NCBI GenBank assembly: GCA_007844125.1
Contig: CM017567.1
Span: 8,786,712-8,850,711 of the forward strand
Source of the DNA: Sinonovacula constricta
Lineage: Eukaryota; Mollusca; Bivalvia; Cardiida; Solecurtidae
Length of the DNA: 64,000 nucleotides
Reading direction: 5' to 3'
Position 1 is the first letter of the stretch. The number at the start of each line of letters is the position of its first letter. Both the position numbers and the translations under genes were made by a program. Positions 1-11,211 of the stretch are shown piece by piece. The notes under the pieces are model-generated. The model ran no database searches and was not told where the DNA came from. It saw only the letters and a program-made list of their open reading frames with translations.

Positions 1-289
1 AATTATTGTTCTGTTTTATAAAAATATTAGAATAAGCAGCACAATACTTATAGATCAGGAATTCCCTCTTTCATACGCCCTTAGGTTCTAGATATGCCAC
101 AGACTGTCCAACTGTCTGGCCACTTTGTCCACCAGTTTGAATTTGAATTCATTTACTGTTACTTTCAGAAAGAAAACAAGCTATGTTTTCCTGCTAAACC
201 TCGACAGAAAATTAATGCATCAGTTGCTGGTTGCGTCAACCTGGATGCTATATTTATTTTTATTTGATTATGTCTGTCATAAATTGAGA

Positions 290-665
290 AAAAGTTAGGT
301 ATTTTGATTGTCCATTGCTATATACTGGGAAATAGTTAGGTATTCATTGTCCATTGATATACACTAGAAAATAGTGAGGTATTCATTGTCTATGATATAC
401 ACTGGGAAATAGTTGGGTATTCATTGTCCATTGATATACACTGGGAAATAGTTGGGTATTCATTGTTCACTGATATACACTGGGAAACAGATAGTCATTG
501 TCCATTGGTATACACTGGGAAATAGTTGGGTATTCATTGTCCATTGATATACATTGGGAAACAGATAGTCATTGTCCATTGATATACACTGGGAAATAGT
601 TGGGTACTCATTATCAACTGACATAACTGACATAAACAGAGAAATAGTTATGTATTCATTATCTA
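290..665. repeat. Minisatellite, ~39-bp unit
   Basis: About nine imperfect tandem units of roughly 39 bp carry the core ATTCATTGTCCATTGATATA followed by CACTGGGAAATAGTTGGG. Some units are shortened to about 35 bp by loss of part of the AATAGTTGGGT segment. It lies about 170 bp beyond the stop codon of gene A on that gene's 3' side. No coding potential is evident. Confidence 0.85.
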
Positions 666-690
666 CTAAAACACATGTCGTAGGTGTGTG

Positions 691-833
691 CTATTGTGCT
701 GGATGTGTAATGTTGGCGGAATGTATGATCATGTGTGACGAGTGAGTTCAATAATACATTGGTGCTCATTTTAATGTCTGTGTGTGGGCGCGTGTGAGCA
801 TTTGTGTGCGTATTCATGTGCTAGTGTGTTACA
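691..833 (-). other. 3' UTR of gene A with alternating GT/GC tract
   Basis: Directly downstream of the gene A stop codon, the plus strand is a GTGTG/GCGC-rich stretch, so the transcript would read as CA/CG-rich. The same kind of tract follows the stop codons of paralogues B (8230-8340) and C (48725-48813). It is therefore inherited and probably 3' UTR. I did not locate a convincing cleavage site; the nearest AATAAA on the minus strand is around 250, inside AT-rich sequence. Confidence 0.5.
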
Positions 834-3800
834 CTAGGCCATTACTGCTGGGCAAGCATCGGTTGCCAGCTTCCATGGCCAGTAACGGCGGCAACAGCAA
901 CCTCTTGGGATTCTACGCAGCTGATACTCTATCGTCAAGTAAGGCCCTTTTGAGGTACTTATAATACACACCATGGGCATAAAAACCGGCCTGGAAAAGA
1001 GTAAAAAAATCATTTTCGTCGTTGTCGTCATAATCTCCACCATCACGATTATCACCATCATCGGCTACACCACTACCACCATTATAATCCCAACCAGCAT
1101 CACCACTGCCAATGTTCACTTGAGTAAACACAGTTGTGCTTTCATTGTTAATTGTGTAAATTTGCTAAGCTGCCAAACAAAGGCATGTATATGAAAACAA
1201 ATAATAAAAAACAACACAATAAATAAATAAATAAAAAAACAATAGCCTGCGCAAGGATAAGGTAACCCAAACCTGCTAATTACATACCTGTATTCTGGCG
1301 CGCATCGGAAGTAGTAATGCCAGTAGTCCCAGTACTTGTGCACGTGACAATGGTAGCTGTTGTGGGTGAAATACTTATACCAATTATTGCATCATATACA
1401 AATCCTATTAATCTGATAAAAACAAACATTAATACAGAATAAATGCAACTTAATTTTATAACTTAACAAATCACCAAAACCGTTAAGCAAGAGCAAATAA
1501 GAAATGTTAATTGGCTCAATCACAGGTTATTTTTTTTGTATCTTTTATGTAGTACAATTACTGTTATGAATGGGTTGGGTTTACACATTACGTGAAGAGC
1601 TTGTGTCCTACTTCAATTTATTTACAAATTATTATATAACATTGGAACATATTCAGGCAGATTAACTGATCAATTTTTCTCGTAAAGTTAGCATTTCAAA
1701 TCGAATTACTTTCTTATTAAACTACCAGAGAATAAAAACAAAAATAATTACCCTTTGTTCTGATGGAAGCTTATCTGTGTGGTATTTTCCACAGCAGTGA
1801 AGATTCCTTATCTAAGCAGCCATCATTGATGGCAACTTCAAAGGATTTTCAGATGAATTTAATAGAAGTGTACATTTTCTTGTAATGTCTTCATTTGTGG
1901 TCCAAAAATTAAAAGCTACACACCATTGGTAAGCTCTTGAAATTTATAATTTTTGAATACAATATTTTTAAAATTGATGCACAAAGAAATTAATACACAG
2001 AAATAAAGTTATTGGGTCATCCTTAAACAAAATAAACCGTGTATCTTTTTTTTATCTTTCAAACTATCGAAACACAGTTTTGATATTTAAAAAACTTTAT
2101 AAAAGCTGTTAAATTTGATATAAAATTCAGTAAAATAGACAAAAAGATAAAAACACAGTGGTGAGTTTAATACAGCATATATTTCCAGAGTTCGGCCTGC
2201 ATTAGCTTCTGCCTTCAAAGATGGCTGCCTTTAACTTGTCCTATCAGTGCCTATGATATCATATTGAAACTATCTATTCATTATAATTCACTATTTAAAC
2301 TTCTCAAATAACACTGCTGGTCAACACAGTGAATACACAACCAGTCTGCTGACGAAGTCTAAAGCAGATGGATGAAAGCTCCAGGTAAAGCTTTTAAACA
2401 TATCTTTTGTGTGGACATGAAAAGTTAAAATAGCGCATTTTAATAATTGCCTTTTGGTTTGTTTACTAACCCAATGTGCAAAGGCTACTCACTAGATGCA
2501 GCTGGTGACCCAGTAGTTGTAGATGGGGTAGCAGTATTTCTTCTGCCCGGGAAACAGGAAGACCCAGTGCCAGTAGCGAATGTACATCCAGCGATGTGGA
2601 CACACCGGTCGGTACAGTTGGTAGATGTCGTAACTCAATCTTGCCGTGGTGTCAGCTGCATCAGCGGGAGCAACACTGGAATGAATTATGCGTCTAACGT
2701 AACGTTAAATAGCACACCAAGAGTAAACTGACAATATTTTGGGGCTTGTATTCGCCAGCCATGAATAATTCTTGTGGAATTTGACAGTCCAGATGTCACA
2801 CGGCGCATGAGATAGTGTTATGCCAAAATCCACCCAAACCAAATAAACCGAACGTATTTGTTAACTGTCCCATACTTTATTTGCCCTAGACATTAAGATA
2901 TCATACAGTGGTGAGTAAAATAATGAGGCATAAATGAATTGACCCACAACGATAATTTATTTTTGGCATTTTTGCATGTTATTGATTGAAATCAGCGTTT
3001 CCCAAATTGGGTCTCAGGCTCCACATGTGTCATTTTCAAAGAATATTCCATACATTGGCGACGCGCTCCAGCGAGTCGCCAAACAACATACAGAAAACCA
3101 GCAAATAAGCAAAAATTAAAGAGTGCACCAATGAATATAGGTCTACACGTACCGAATTTTGACAGTTCATTACATTAAAAATCATTATACCCGATATTGG
3201 AAATAACTGGTATCAGTATAAATTATAATGCATATGTTTCTAAAGATGGACTGACACGAATAATGCATATACAAATAAGAAAAATAGAGAACAATTAATG
3301 TATGCTAACAAATTTGTGCTGTTCTACGGAATTACATAAACGTAATAATAGATTTAATGTTCATGTACATCACCACCTATTTTTGATTACAAATGCAATC
3401 GTATGGTTTCCATAGATATTTCACTCACGGGCTAGAAAAGGTGGTTCCATCAAGTTTCGCTGATTCTTTCTCACCGAGAGAAAGTACCCGTCTGAGCTCT
3501 GTTAGGGTGGAATTTGCACTAACCATCTTGTCTATTGTAGCTCGCACGCCATCGCTGGAATTGACAGTTGAACAAACATTTTTTTTTCCAAAATGCAGAG
3601 ACAGGAAATTCCAATTGCAATGAAAACATACATGTACAGCAATGGTAATAATATAATACTTTACGAAACAAAGTAAACAACTTTCAAAAATATTCTAAAC
3701 AAAGGTTCTTTTGATCATTAAAATGTCGAAGGTTTCAATACTAGCAATTGTAATAGCACCGTTTAATGAAAGAAAGACTGGGAACGAGCTAGAAATAATT

Positions 3801-5891
3801 GTGTTACATTGCACAGACACAATTATGATCCTTATTGTCAACGTCCAGTTAATTATTTAGTGGAGGAAGATCTCTGACTAATGTCTGGGCAGACCAACCG
3901 GCGCCCAGCAGGCAATTTCTACATGAACGTTTTCCACCTACAAGGACTCGAACCCACATGGTTAGGGGCTTAGGAGATACAGGTCAGTGTCTCTAACCGA
4001 TCGTCCACCGGCGTCCCCTGAATTTATAGTGAGCAGTCTGTCATATAACATTTTGTTGTTATCCAAGATGTTAACATATCTGCAGGTATCTATCTCATTT
4101 CACGCATAGTATAAAAATGTTGATTTACTATTTCAAGCTTTCTTGTTTCTTGTTTAAATAATCATTACGTGAAGGTCCTTTCATGAAATATTTGAAATAA
4201 GCTTGAGTACTTCATTGTTTCAAAATGAAGGAGATAAAACGACCTATATAGCTCTACAATTCTATATCTCTATTGATTTGATGAGGTAATTTAATGGAAC
4301 GATGTGTCTACAATGAAACGTTTCGCTATATCTTTGTTTGACATTTTTTTATTTATAACGAACACTTTCACTGATGATGATGAGTTTGGGGGGGGGGGGG
4401 TTATGATTATTATTATTATTATTTTTATTGTTGTTGTTGTTATTATTATCTTTTTAACATCTCTTACACAGTCCTTATGCCTGCAGCCAGTAGTATATCC
4501 ATGATAGACTCAGAAGGAAAGATGTTCGCTTCTGCCATAACGGTTGGATCGATGTCAGACGGGTTACAGTCCGCCCCCTGGGCCTCACACCGCCCCGCCA
4601 GGGAGAACAGCAGCAACAAGACTACGACAACCTAAACAAAAGGGAAAAATGTGTGCCTTCTCATCTAAAAGCTTTACTCTGAGCCTGCTGACTACGAACT
4701 GACCAGATGTTATGGCAAAAGGCGTAGATCCAAGTCCACATAGACATATTATGTTGCCAACTAATCATTATTAACACATATAATTGTTAATAAAGCAGGC
4801 AAACATATAAAATCTTTTTTCCAAATGTGTCTCCTTTAGCGAATTGCAGATTTTCACGAATGAGTAAAACTCACATTGTAGCAGTATTTGTGCATAAATG
4901 AAAACATGTACAGTGACAAGATCGATGAAAACAATAAAACACACAAGAAAACAGTTCCAAGAATAATACTTTTCATTGTTGAGGTGGCATTTCTGGCTGG
5001 ATTAATACTGTATTGGTGTTTGATATACAAGTTTGGTGTTTGGATTAAAAATGTAACGTTAAATAACAAGTTTTTTTTGTCCGTTTGTTTATGCCATGAT
5101 TCAAGATGTGAATATTGACGAAACCATTGTACATTTGAGAATCTCATTTAAGCTTGTATTTTTGTATAAAAGCAAACCACTTTTTTCAAGTCGGCAACAC
5201 ATATAATAAGAAAATAACGTGTAACTTTATGTTCAACAACATTGTAAGTGTATGTTTTACTTTAAGGGCAGAATACATGTAGATTGATCTTTATAGAACT
5301 TGCATCCCGAAGCCATTAATTTGTTTATTTATAAATACTAACTGTTTTAGACAAAATAGGTATGAAAACAAAATAAGAGTCAAAAACAGAACGTAACAAG
5401 TCTGAACGTGAAGCAAACATAAAACATGTTAGGTGAAAACGTATCAGAAAAAACTATACCAGGAATGGTTAAAACAAGAGTCGAGATTCCATGCTACTAG
5501 ACTTCGAAACTTCAGAGGTTTCCCGTTATCCATTCATCAATGTTGGTGAAGGAATATATGCAATAAGTATCAGAACTCACTGTAATCTATAAGTTCAGGT
5601 CATATTAAACGAATACATGTCTACACAGCAAGAAACATTGTCCGCGTAAAGTATCCAATGTATTTCATATAAAACGATGTAACGTCTCTTCATAAAAGCA
5701 TAATATAAAAATCCCTTATTTCTTAAATGGTCAAGTTATTTTTTTATTGCAAAGTTATCGTAGATAAACAGCGAGGCGTTTTTAGGAAATTTATTTTTCC
5801 GTAATGATAAGGTTAACTAAATTTTATAGTAGAACAACAATGCTTTCTCGTTGAATATAAATGCTGTGATCTTACATACCTTGTTAGACAT
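834..5891 (-). CDS. Gene A: secreted cysteine-rich protein, subfamily 1 (236 aa, six exons)
   Basis: Spliced CDS on the minus strand: 5880-5891, 4468-4631, 3429-3554, 2493-2675, 1288-1356, 834-990. Every junction is GT-AG. The first intron is phase 0 and the other four are phase 2. The frame stays open to a TAG. The product starts MSNK, then a hydrophobic VVVVLLLLFSLAG signal peptide with likely cleavage near residue 21 (RCEA/QGADC). Residues ~59-101 form a charged, probably helical segment containing one N-S-T sequon. Residues ~101-236 are rich in Cys, Tyr, Trp and His, with VCPHRWMYIRYW, NYWVTSC, HKYWDYWHYYFRC and IPRGCCCRRYWPWK. The mature chain has 11 cysteines. The start was chosen because paralogues B and C have the same 4-codon first exon and a conserved block upstream. 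I do not recognise the family. A cystine-knot cytokine (IL-17-like) or an aromatic extracellular matrix protein are alternatives. Confidence 0.85.
1005..1110. repeat. Degenerate CAT/CAC-rich microsatellite in intron 5 of gene A
   Basis: An imperfect (CAT)n/(CAC)n tract sits just upstream (in transcript sense) of the last exon. Corresponding tracts occupy the same intron of B (8520-8610) and C (48975-49150), so the microsatellite predates the duplications. Apparent ORFs across it are low-complexity artefacts. Confidence 0.7.
3862..4019 (-). mobile_element. tRNA-derived SINE fragment in intron 2 of gene A
   Basis: Read on the minus strand, the segment carries a tRNA-like head: an A-box-like GGACGATCGGTTAGAG and a B box GGGTTCGAGTCC (plus coordinates about 3944-3955), spaced as in a tRNA gene. 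The acceptor and anticodon arms do not make a clean tRNA, so a SINE relic is preferred to a functional tRNA. Confidence 0.6.
4380..4460. repeat. Poly-G run and (ATT)n/(GTT)n microsatellite
   Basis: A run of about 13 G is followed by ATT and GTT triplet repeats in intron 2 of gene A, immediately 3' (transcript sense) of exon 2. Confidence 0.85.
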
Positions 5892-5976
5892 CTTGTCCTG
5901 TGCTGGATCAAATCTTTGGGAAAGTGATCTTATTAAAGCTGGTTTCTATATCAACCCCCTTTCAAAACGAGATCGA

Positions 5977-6140
5977 GAAGTAGTCCCTTGTTTCCACCCA
6001 CCACGTGATATAATCAAATGATTATTTATTACGCAGCATCAGAAAATAGCGAAATGCATTTATCCGTGGCAAGGTTGTCTGATTCAACGATTTAATGGTA
6101 TTCTGTTTTCGCCTTTAAACTCAGTGAAGCATACGTCTTA
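5977..6140 (-). promoter_or_regulatory. Conserved upstream block of gene A (E-box CACGTG)
   Basis: This block is clearly similar to sequence at the same distance upstream of B and C. Shared plus-strand strings include AGTAGTCCC, the palindrome CACGTG (6002-6007, about 111 bp upstream of the ATG), TTATTACGCAGC followed by a TCAGA motif (A and B), GGCAA(G/C)GTTGTCTGATTCAA and the ATTCTGTTTTCGCC region. Its position and conservation in otherwise diverged flanks suggest core promoter and/or 5' UTR. The function is inferred. Confidence 0.55.
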
Positions 6141-6866
6141 ATTTGTTCAAACGTGTTTCCCATGTTTAAAAACTTATTTGTACGCAAAATAAGCTAAATT
6201 TTGACTTCTTGTAGCGAAAATAGTGTACAGTTTCACGACACGACAAGTGTGCGATGTCATCACCATATACATGTATCCTTAATAGTGGACTAACAATATA
6301 TAGATTTAAAGTGATTTGGTTGAAGCGTGCAAATATTTACATTTAAAAATATATTGTTGAGCGCAAGGCAACTAAGCAATTAGATTGAGAGAAAGAGGGC
6401 TGGACTCCGAGAAACAAGGTAGAGGTAAAAAAAGAAAGGGTTTGTAAATAGATAAATGTGTATATCAAATATAATAACCAACGCCTTTGCCGTTTTGCTG
6501 TTATGATTGGGCCTATACCTTCGTCATCCATACGCTTGTTTTTTAGCCAGAGGTTGATTCACCATTTAAGTCTACTTACTTCTCCCCCCCCCCCTTTTTT
6601 TCTCACGAGTAAAGCAAGAAGCTCTGGGAATGGCAGCCATTTTGTTTTAACTCGGTCTTTGTGTAGATGCCGACAGGTTGCATAAATTTATTAAACAAAA
6701 TATTCTCAGTTTTCAAACATTGGCGGCATAATTTGGAAGTGTTTAACCAAATGTGTTATAAATTTACAACGTGTGATTTAACAAAAACACGAACAAGCAT
6801 TTTTAGACTTGGATTAAAGCAAAAACTAAGTATTAAATGTTGAATGTAGTTATTTTATAAAATTGT
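6141..6866. other. Intergenic, no supported feature
   Basis: AT-rich sequence between the gene A promoter block and a foldback element. It contains a poly-pyrimidine run (C10 followed by T8 near 6585-6602). No divergent subfamily 2 partner gene for A was found here or up to 8300, unlike B and C. Confidence 0.5.
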
Positions 6867-6973
6867 CAATAATGAGTGATTTGATATTGTCCCTGTTATT
6901 TGTCCTCGGGTCAGTCGTCGCGAACTGGCCTCGGATAAATAAAAGGGACACTATCAAATCACGTATTTATTAA
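6867..6973. repeat. Foldback (inverted-repeat) element, MITE-like
   Basis: Two arms of about 44 bp (6867-6911 and 6930-6973) are imperfect inverted copies. GTGATTTGATATTGTCCCT on the left pairs with AGGGACACTATCAAATCAC on the right, and the arms flank an ~18-nt GC-rich loop. The short length and lack of coding capacity suggest a non-autonomous foldback or MITE relic. Confidence 0.7.
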
Positions 6974-6984
6974 CTGACCGCAAG

Positions 6985-7800
6985 GTAGAAATATAAGCAC
7001 TTCAAACCAGCCTCGCTTCTGGGTTAACTCTTTAGAAACGTTATTTAAGCGGCTTCCAAAGTTGTGCGGTTAAGCAAAGGTTACTGTGGTCGGTGTACGG
7101 ATGGGTGACCATTAGGGATCGCCGGCCTGCGTTACATTGGTGGCAGCGATAGAATAGTCAACTGCCGGACTGGAGTTGCGTGCCCACAGAACTACCTAGG
7201 CCAAGCCTCGGAACGAGACTTCTCGGAGGGGGAGCAATGAAACTACCGCAGAGATAGAAATATAAGCACTTCAAACCGGACAGGTTTAAAACACGACCCG
7301 GCCGTAAAATAAGTACGGCGCTCAAGGGAAAACACGGCCCTACCACTTAACTTCTTTATTTCGCAAGATATCTTCAAAATTCTTTTTAGCATATTAAAGG
7401 GTACCCTTATGGCTTTCTTAAAACATTTTATATTGAAAATTTCCTACACAGAAGTTGATAAAATTTTGCTTCAAATTTGGGTAATTTTTGGGTCAAAATA
7501 ACGTCAGCAATAGAAAACAAGGCCCCAATAACTATTGTTTTTATTTTGCAAGATATCTTTAAAACAATGTCTGCATATTAGTGGAGACCTAACAAGCTAT
7601 GTTTAAAATTATTTTATTTTGATTTTTTTTCTAAATTTAAGGTTTAAAAATTTCTGTTACAAATTTTACCGTTTTCGGATCAAAATTCATACTTTAGCGA
7701 CACGGTTTAAGCGTCTTCCAAAGTTACGAGGTTAAGCAACGGTTACTGTGGCTAGTGTACGGATGGATGACCGGTCAGCATTACAGTATTTATAAAAATA
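6985..7800 (+). repeat. Composite repeat with two 5S-rRNA-like segments
   Basis: Two copies of a segment (about 7047-7130 and 7701-7785) contain GGTTAAGCAA, GGTTACTGTGG and GTACGGATGGGTGACC. These resemble the internal promoter half of 5S rRNA (AAGCAACG, GGATGGGTGACC). Between them lies repeated AT-rich sequence with (TTTCGCAAGATATCTT / TTTTGCAAGATATCTT at about 7359 and 7546) and a repeated string ATATAAGCACTTCAAACC (6991 and 7259). It looks like debris of a 5S-derived repeat rather than a functional 5S gene, because the full 120-nt structure is absent. Confidence 0.5.
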
Positions 7801-8229
7801 CCTTTTTACAAAGCAACAAGTCCAGTAAGTGCAATACATTTATTTATAGAATCCACGTACATAGCACATTACAAATATGAAAAAATGGAAAAGCATGAAA
7901 ATTATTATTGACAACCAAACGTTTCAAACCAAACGACAACCAATACGAGTATAACAGCATTTTACAAAGACACATGCTTTTGATGTACGTGGTAATTGTG
8001 GTCCAAAATGTACAGAATTTTACAACCACCAAAAAGCAACGAGCCATAGATAGTTCTTCGGAAGATTATGGTTGTGTTCTCGACTTATACATCATATACC
8101 TGTTTAAGCAAAATCCTCCAGTCTAGGAGAAACCATTAACATTTAGAGTCATTGTGGGGTTTTGTTGTGTGTACAGGTGATGGAATGTGTATGCATGTGT
8201 GACGAATGTGTCAGTTTATATGTGAACGC

Positions 8230-8340
8230 TCCTGTTGTTTTCAGTGTTTGTGTGTGCGCATGCAAGCACGTCTCCGCGTAGTCGTGCAGCGCGCGAGCGT
8301 GCGTGCATGAGCGCGTGTGTTGGCAAGTGTATGTTTTGTT
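8230..8340 (-). other. 3' UTR of gene B with alternating purine-pyrimidine tract
   Basis: GTGTGTGCGC/GCGCGCGAGCGTGCGTGC-type sequence follows the gene B stop codon directly, matching the position of similar tracts in A and C. A TTTATTTATA motif near 7838-7848 (AATAAA on the minus strand) could supply a polyadenylation signal about 490 nt downstream. Confidence 0.5.
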
Positions 8341-8538
8341 TTAACCGGATATTGCCGGACAGGTATCAGCTGCCAGCTTCCACGGCCAGTAACGGCGACA
8401 GCAACAACCTCTCGGGATTCTCTGCAGGCGATACTCTTTCGATAGACTCGCCTCTCCGTCGGCCGAATATGTTACGCAAATCATTGGCATGAATACTGAC
8501 CTGGAAAATATTTCAAATCATCATTACCATCATGATAA

Positions 8539-8592
<54 letters not shown>

Positions 8593-11045
8593 CCATCATC
8601 ATCATTGGCATCACTATGACAACCAAGCTGCTACACAAAGTTTCACCCTAGGATAAGCAAATATGATTAAAAATAATATTCTGCGCAAAGATACATAAAG
8701 AAATTACCCAAACTAGTTAACACACCTGTATTCTGGCGCGCATCGGAAGTAGTAATGCCAGTAGTCCCAGTACTTGTGCACGTGACAATAGCGGCTGAAA
8801 TAATAATATCAACAATTTACATCAGATGCCTAATATATTAGAAACAACAACAACAACTAAAACTAAAACGACAACAATAAAAACAACAAAATAAAAACAA
8901 AATACAACGTCCTTAATTTTCCAATGAATCATGTAACCAAAAATAACAACAAACAAACAAAACATTCCCTTTTGTACATGTATGTTGTTTATGGTTTGAT
9001 TATTGTAGGGTAGAGGGTTAGAGCCTAGTTGAAAGAGCGCGATCTATGATAATTTATCTTTCTTAAACTATTTATATGTATATCTTTCGGTATAGCTGTC
9101 TGATCTTACTTTTGACTCACGAATGAATACCATAGCGACCCGTATAAGTTGAAATTAGTAAACCATTTCCAAAAGTGTTCCTATTAAAAGTTTCCGAGAA
9201 GGCGATCATAAAAGTCATTAATAATCCAAAATAAATTCCTTACATTATTTATGCGTACAAGGCAAAAACCATAACTTAATAATAATTATATGCATTTGCT
9301 TTGAATTCAATTCCTGTCAAATGCCACACACGTTCACACGTTCGCTACTTAACTACTTCTTAAAGGTTAGTGTCAGGCACATTACACGGCGCAAACGGAG
9401 CATGCCACTGACGGAAGAATGGTGTTATCTTATGGTGCCTCGGTTCTTATCAGTTTTTTTTTCAAAAAAAGACGTTCAATAAGTTGTGTCATAATATTGC
9501 TGTTTATACAATAAAGATACAATAAAGAAAGAAAAGAAACAAGACAAAATACAATACAGAAAAAACCTATTGGATAGAACCAAAATCGCACCGCAGGTCA
9601 GTTGGAAGACTTTTCCACAGTAGATCCATCGGGAACTATACTAAATAATTTAATAGAAAACATAATTAAAGAAAGCGCTGCTAGTACTGTGGTATTCACT
9701 ACTTCAAAAAGAATTTACATTTACTTCAGAAGGTAAATGGTCAGTTCACCGTAGCAAAGTGAATCGTAACCGGCGTAAGGAGTGTGGCGGAAGAGGTGGT
9801 CACTGGTTATACTCTGTTTTACTGGATGTTGTATTTCTGCGCGCTCTTGACAGTGGTTCATTTATAAGTTTAATGTCACATTTGCATCAGGTATAAACAG
9901 GCTAGACATACTAACGTAAAAATTCGAGGATTCTGCTACATTAGTTCAACCTGTCGTTTCACTTTATATCATGGGTACATGTACCACTACTTTTGTCGTG
10001 CCAAGAATGTCTTTATTAAAGGAATAATGCATGTGCTACTCACTAAATGCAGCTGGTGACCCAGTAGTTATAGATGGAGTAGCAGTATTTCTTCTGCTTA
10101 GGAAACAAAAAGACCCACTGCCAGTAGCGAATGTACATCCAGCGATGTGGACAAACAGGGCGGTACAGCTGGTAGATGTCGTAACTTAATTTCACCGTGG
10201 CGTCAGCTGAATCAGCGGGAGCAAGTCTGAAAAAATGCAACAACATGCATATATATAATGTACCGTAACTTAACGTTATGTAAAATAGCCTTCGCGTATC
10301 TAAATAGTTAAACAAGACAAGAAGTTGCCGTAAACAATCACACTTCACTGTGAACGACGATATTGCGACGTTATGTGCGACGTACAATGATACCACAGGA
10401 CAGTTAAAAATAAATAATAAAACTACAACAAGTAATAAAAGTAAAAACATATAACACTGTATCACAAAAAAGACGTGAGTAGCATTTTACTAGTATATAT
10501 AATAAAGCATTTAATTAGATAAACACAACGTTCTAAACATGTCATGGCACACGGTGATTCGTAATATTAACTATTTATAAAAGTCATATCTCACTTACGG
10601 GTCATTGAGGGTGGTTCCATCAAGCTTGGCTGCTTCGTCTTCACTGACAGCTAGTTTATCCCTTATCTCAGATAAGGTCGGGTCAGCCTTAACCATATCG
10701 TCTATTTTAGTTTTCAGGTCATCGCTGGAATTTGATCAACAGTTGAATTTACATTTACAGTTAGGATGGTGTGACAGTTGAGGTATCCAGGACTTAAACC
10801 TTAATTCGTTAAAATTACCGCTGATTAAATGATGTTTTACCCAATAACCTAATACATTTGTAAATAACGCATCTTTTAGTTATTTGCTTATACTTTCGTG
10901 CATTTTTGTTTTAAGACAATTTATAAAGAATCAGCAGAGGGAGAAGTTGTTAATGATAGAGCTTGCAGATCAGAATTTTCAGTTTTCAGTTTGTTTCAGT
11001 TGGCACAATATGATAACAATATTATCAAAGAAGAAAAAGAAGTGT

Positions 11046-11093
<48 letters not shown>

Positions 11094-11098
11094 AAGAA

Positions 11099-11168
<70 letters not shown>

Positions 11169-11173
11169 AAGAA

Positions 11174-11211
<38 letters not shown>

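Noticed and set aside
7047..7130. Candidate 5S rRNA gene
   Set aside because: Only the internal box region resembles 5S; the remaining ~120-nt structure is absent and a second copy sits in repeat debris.
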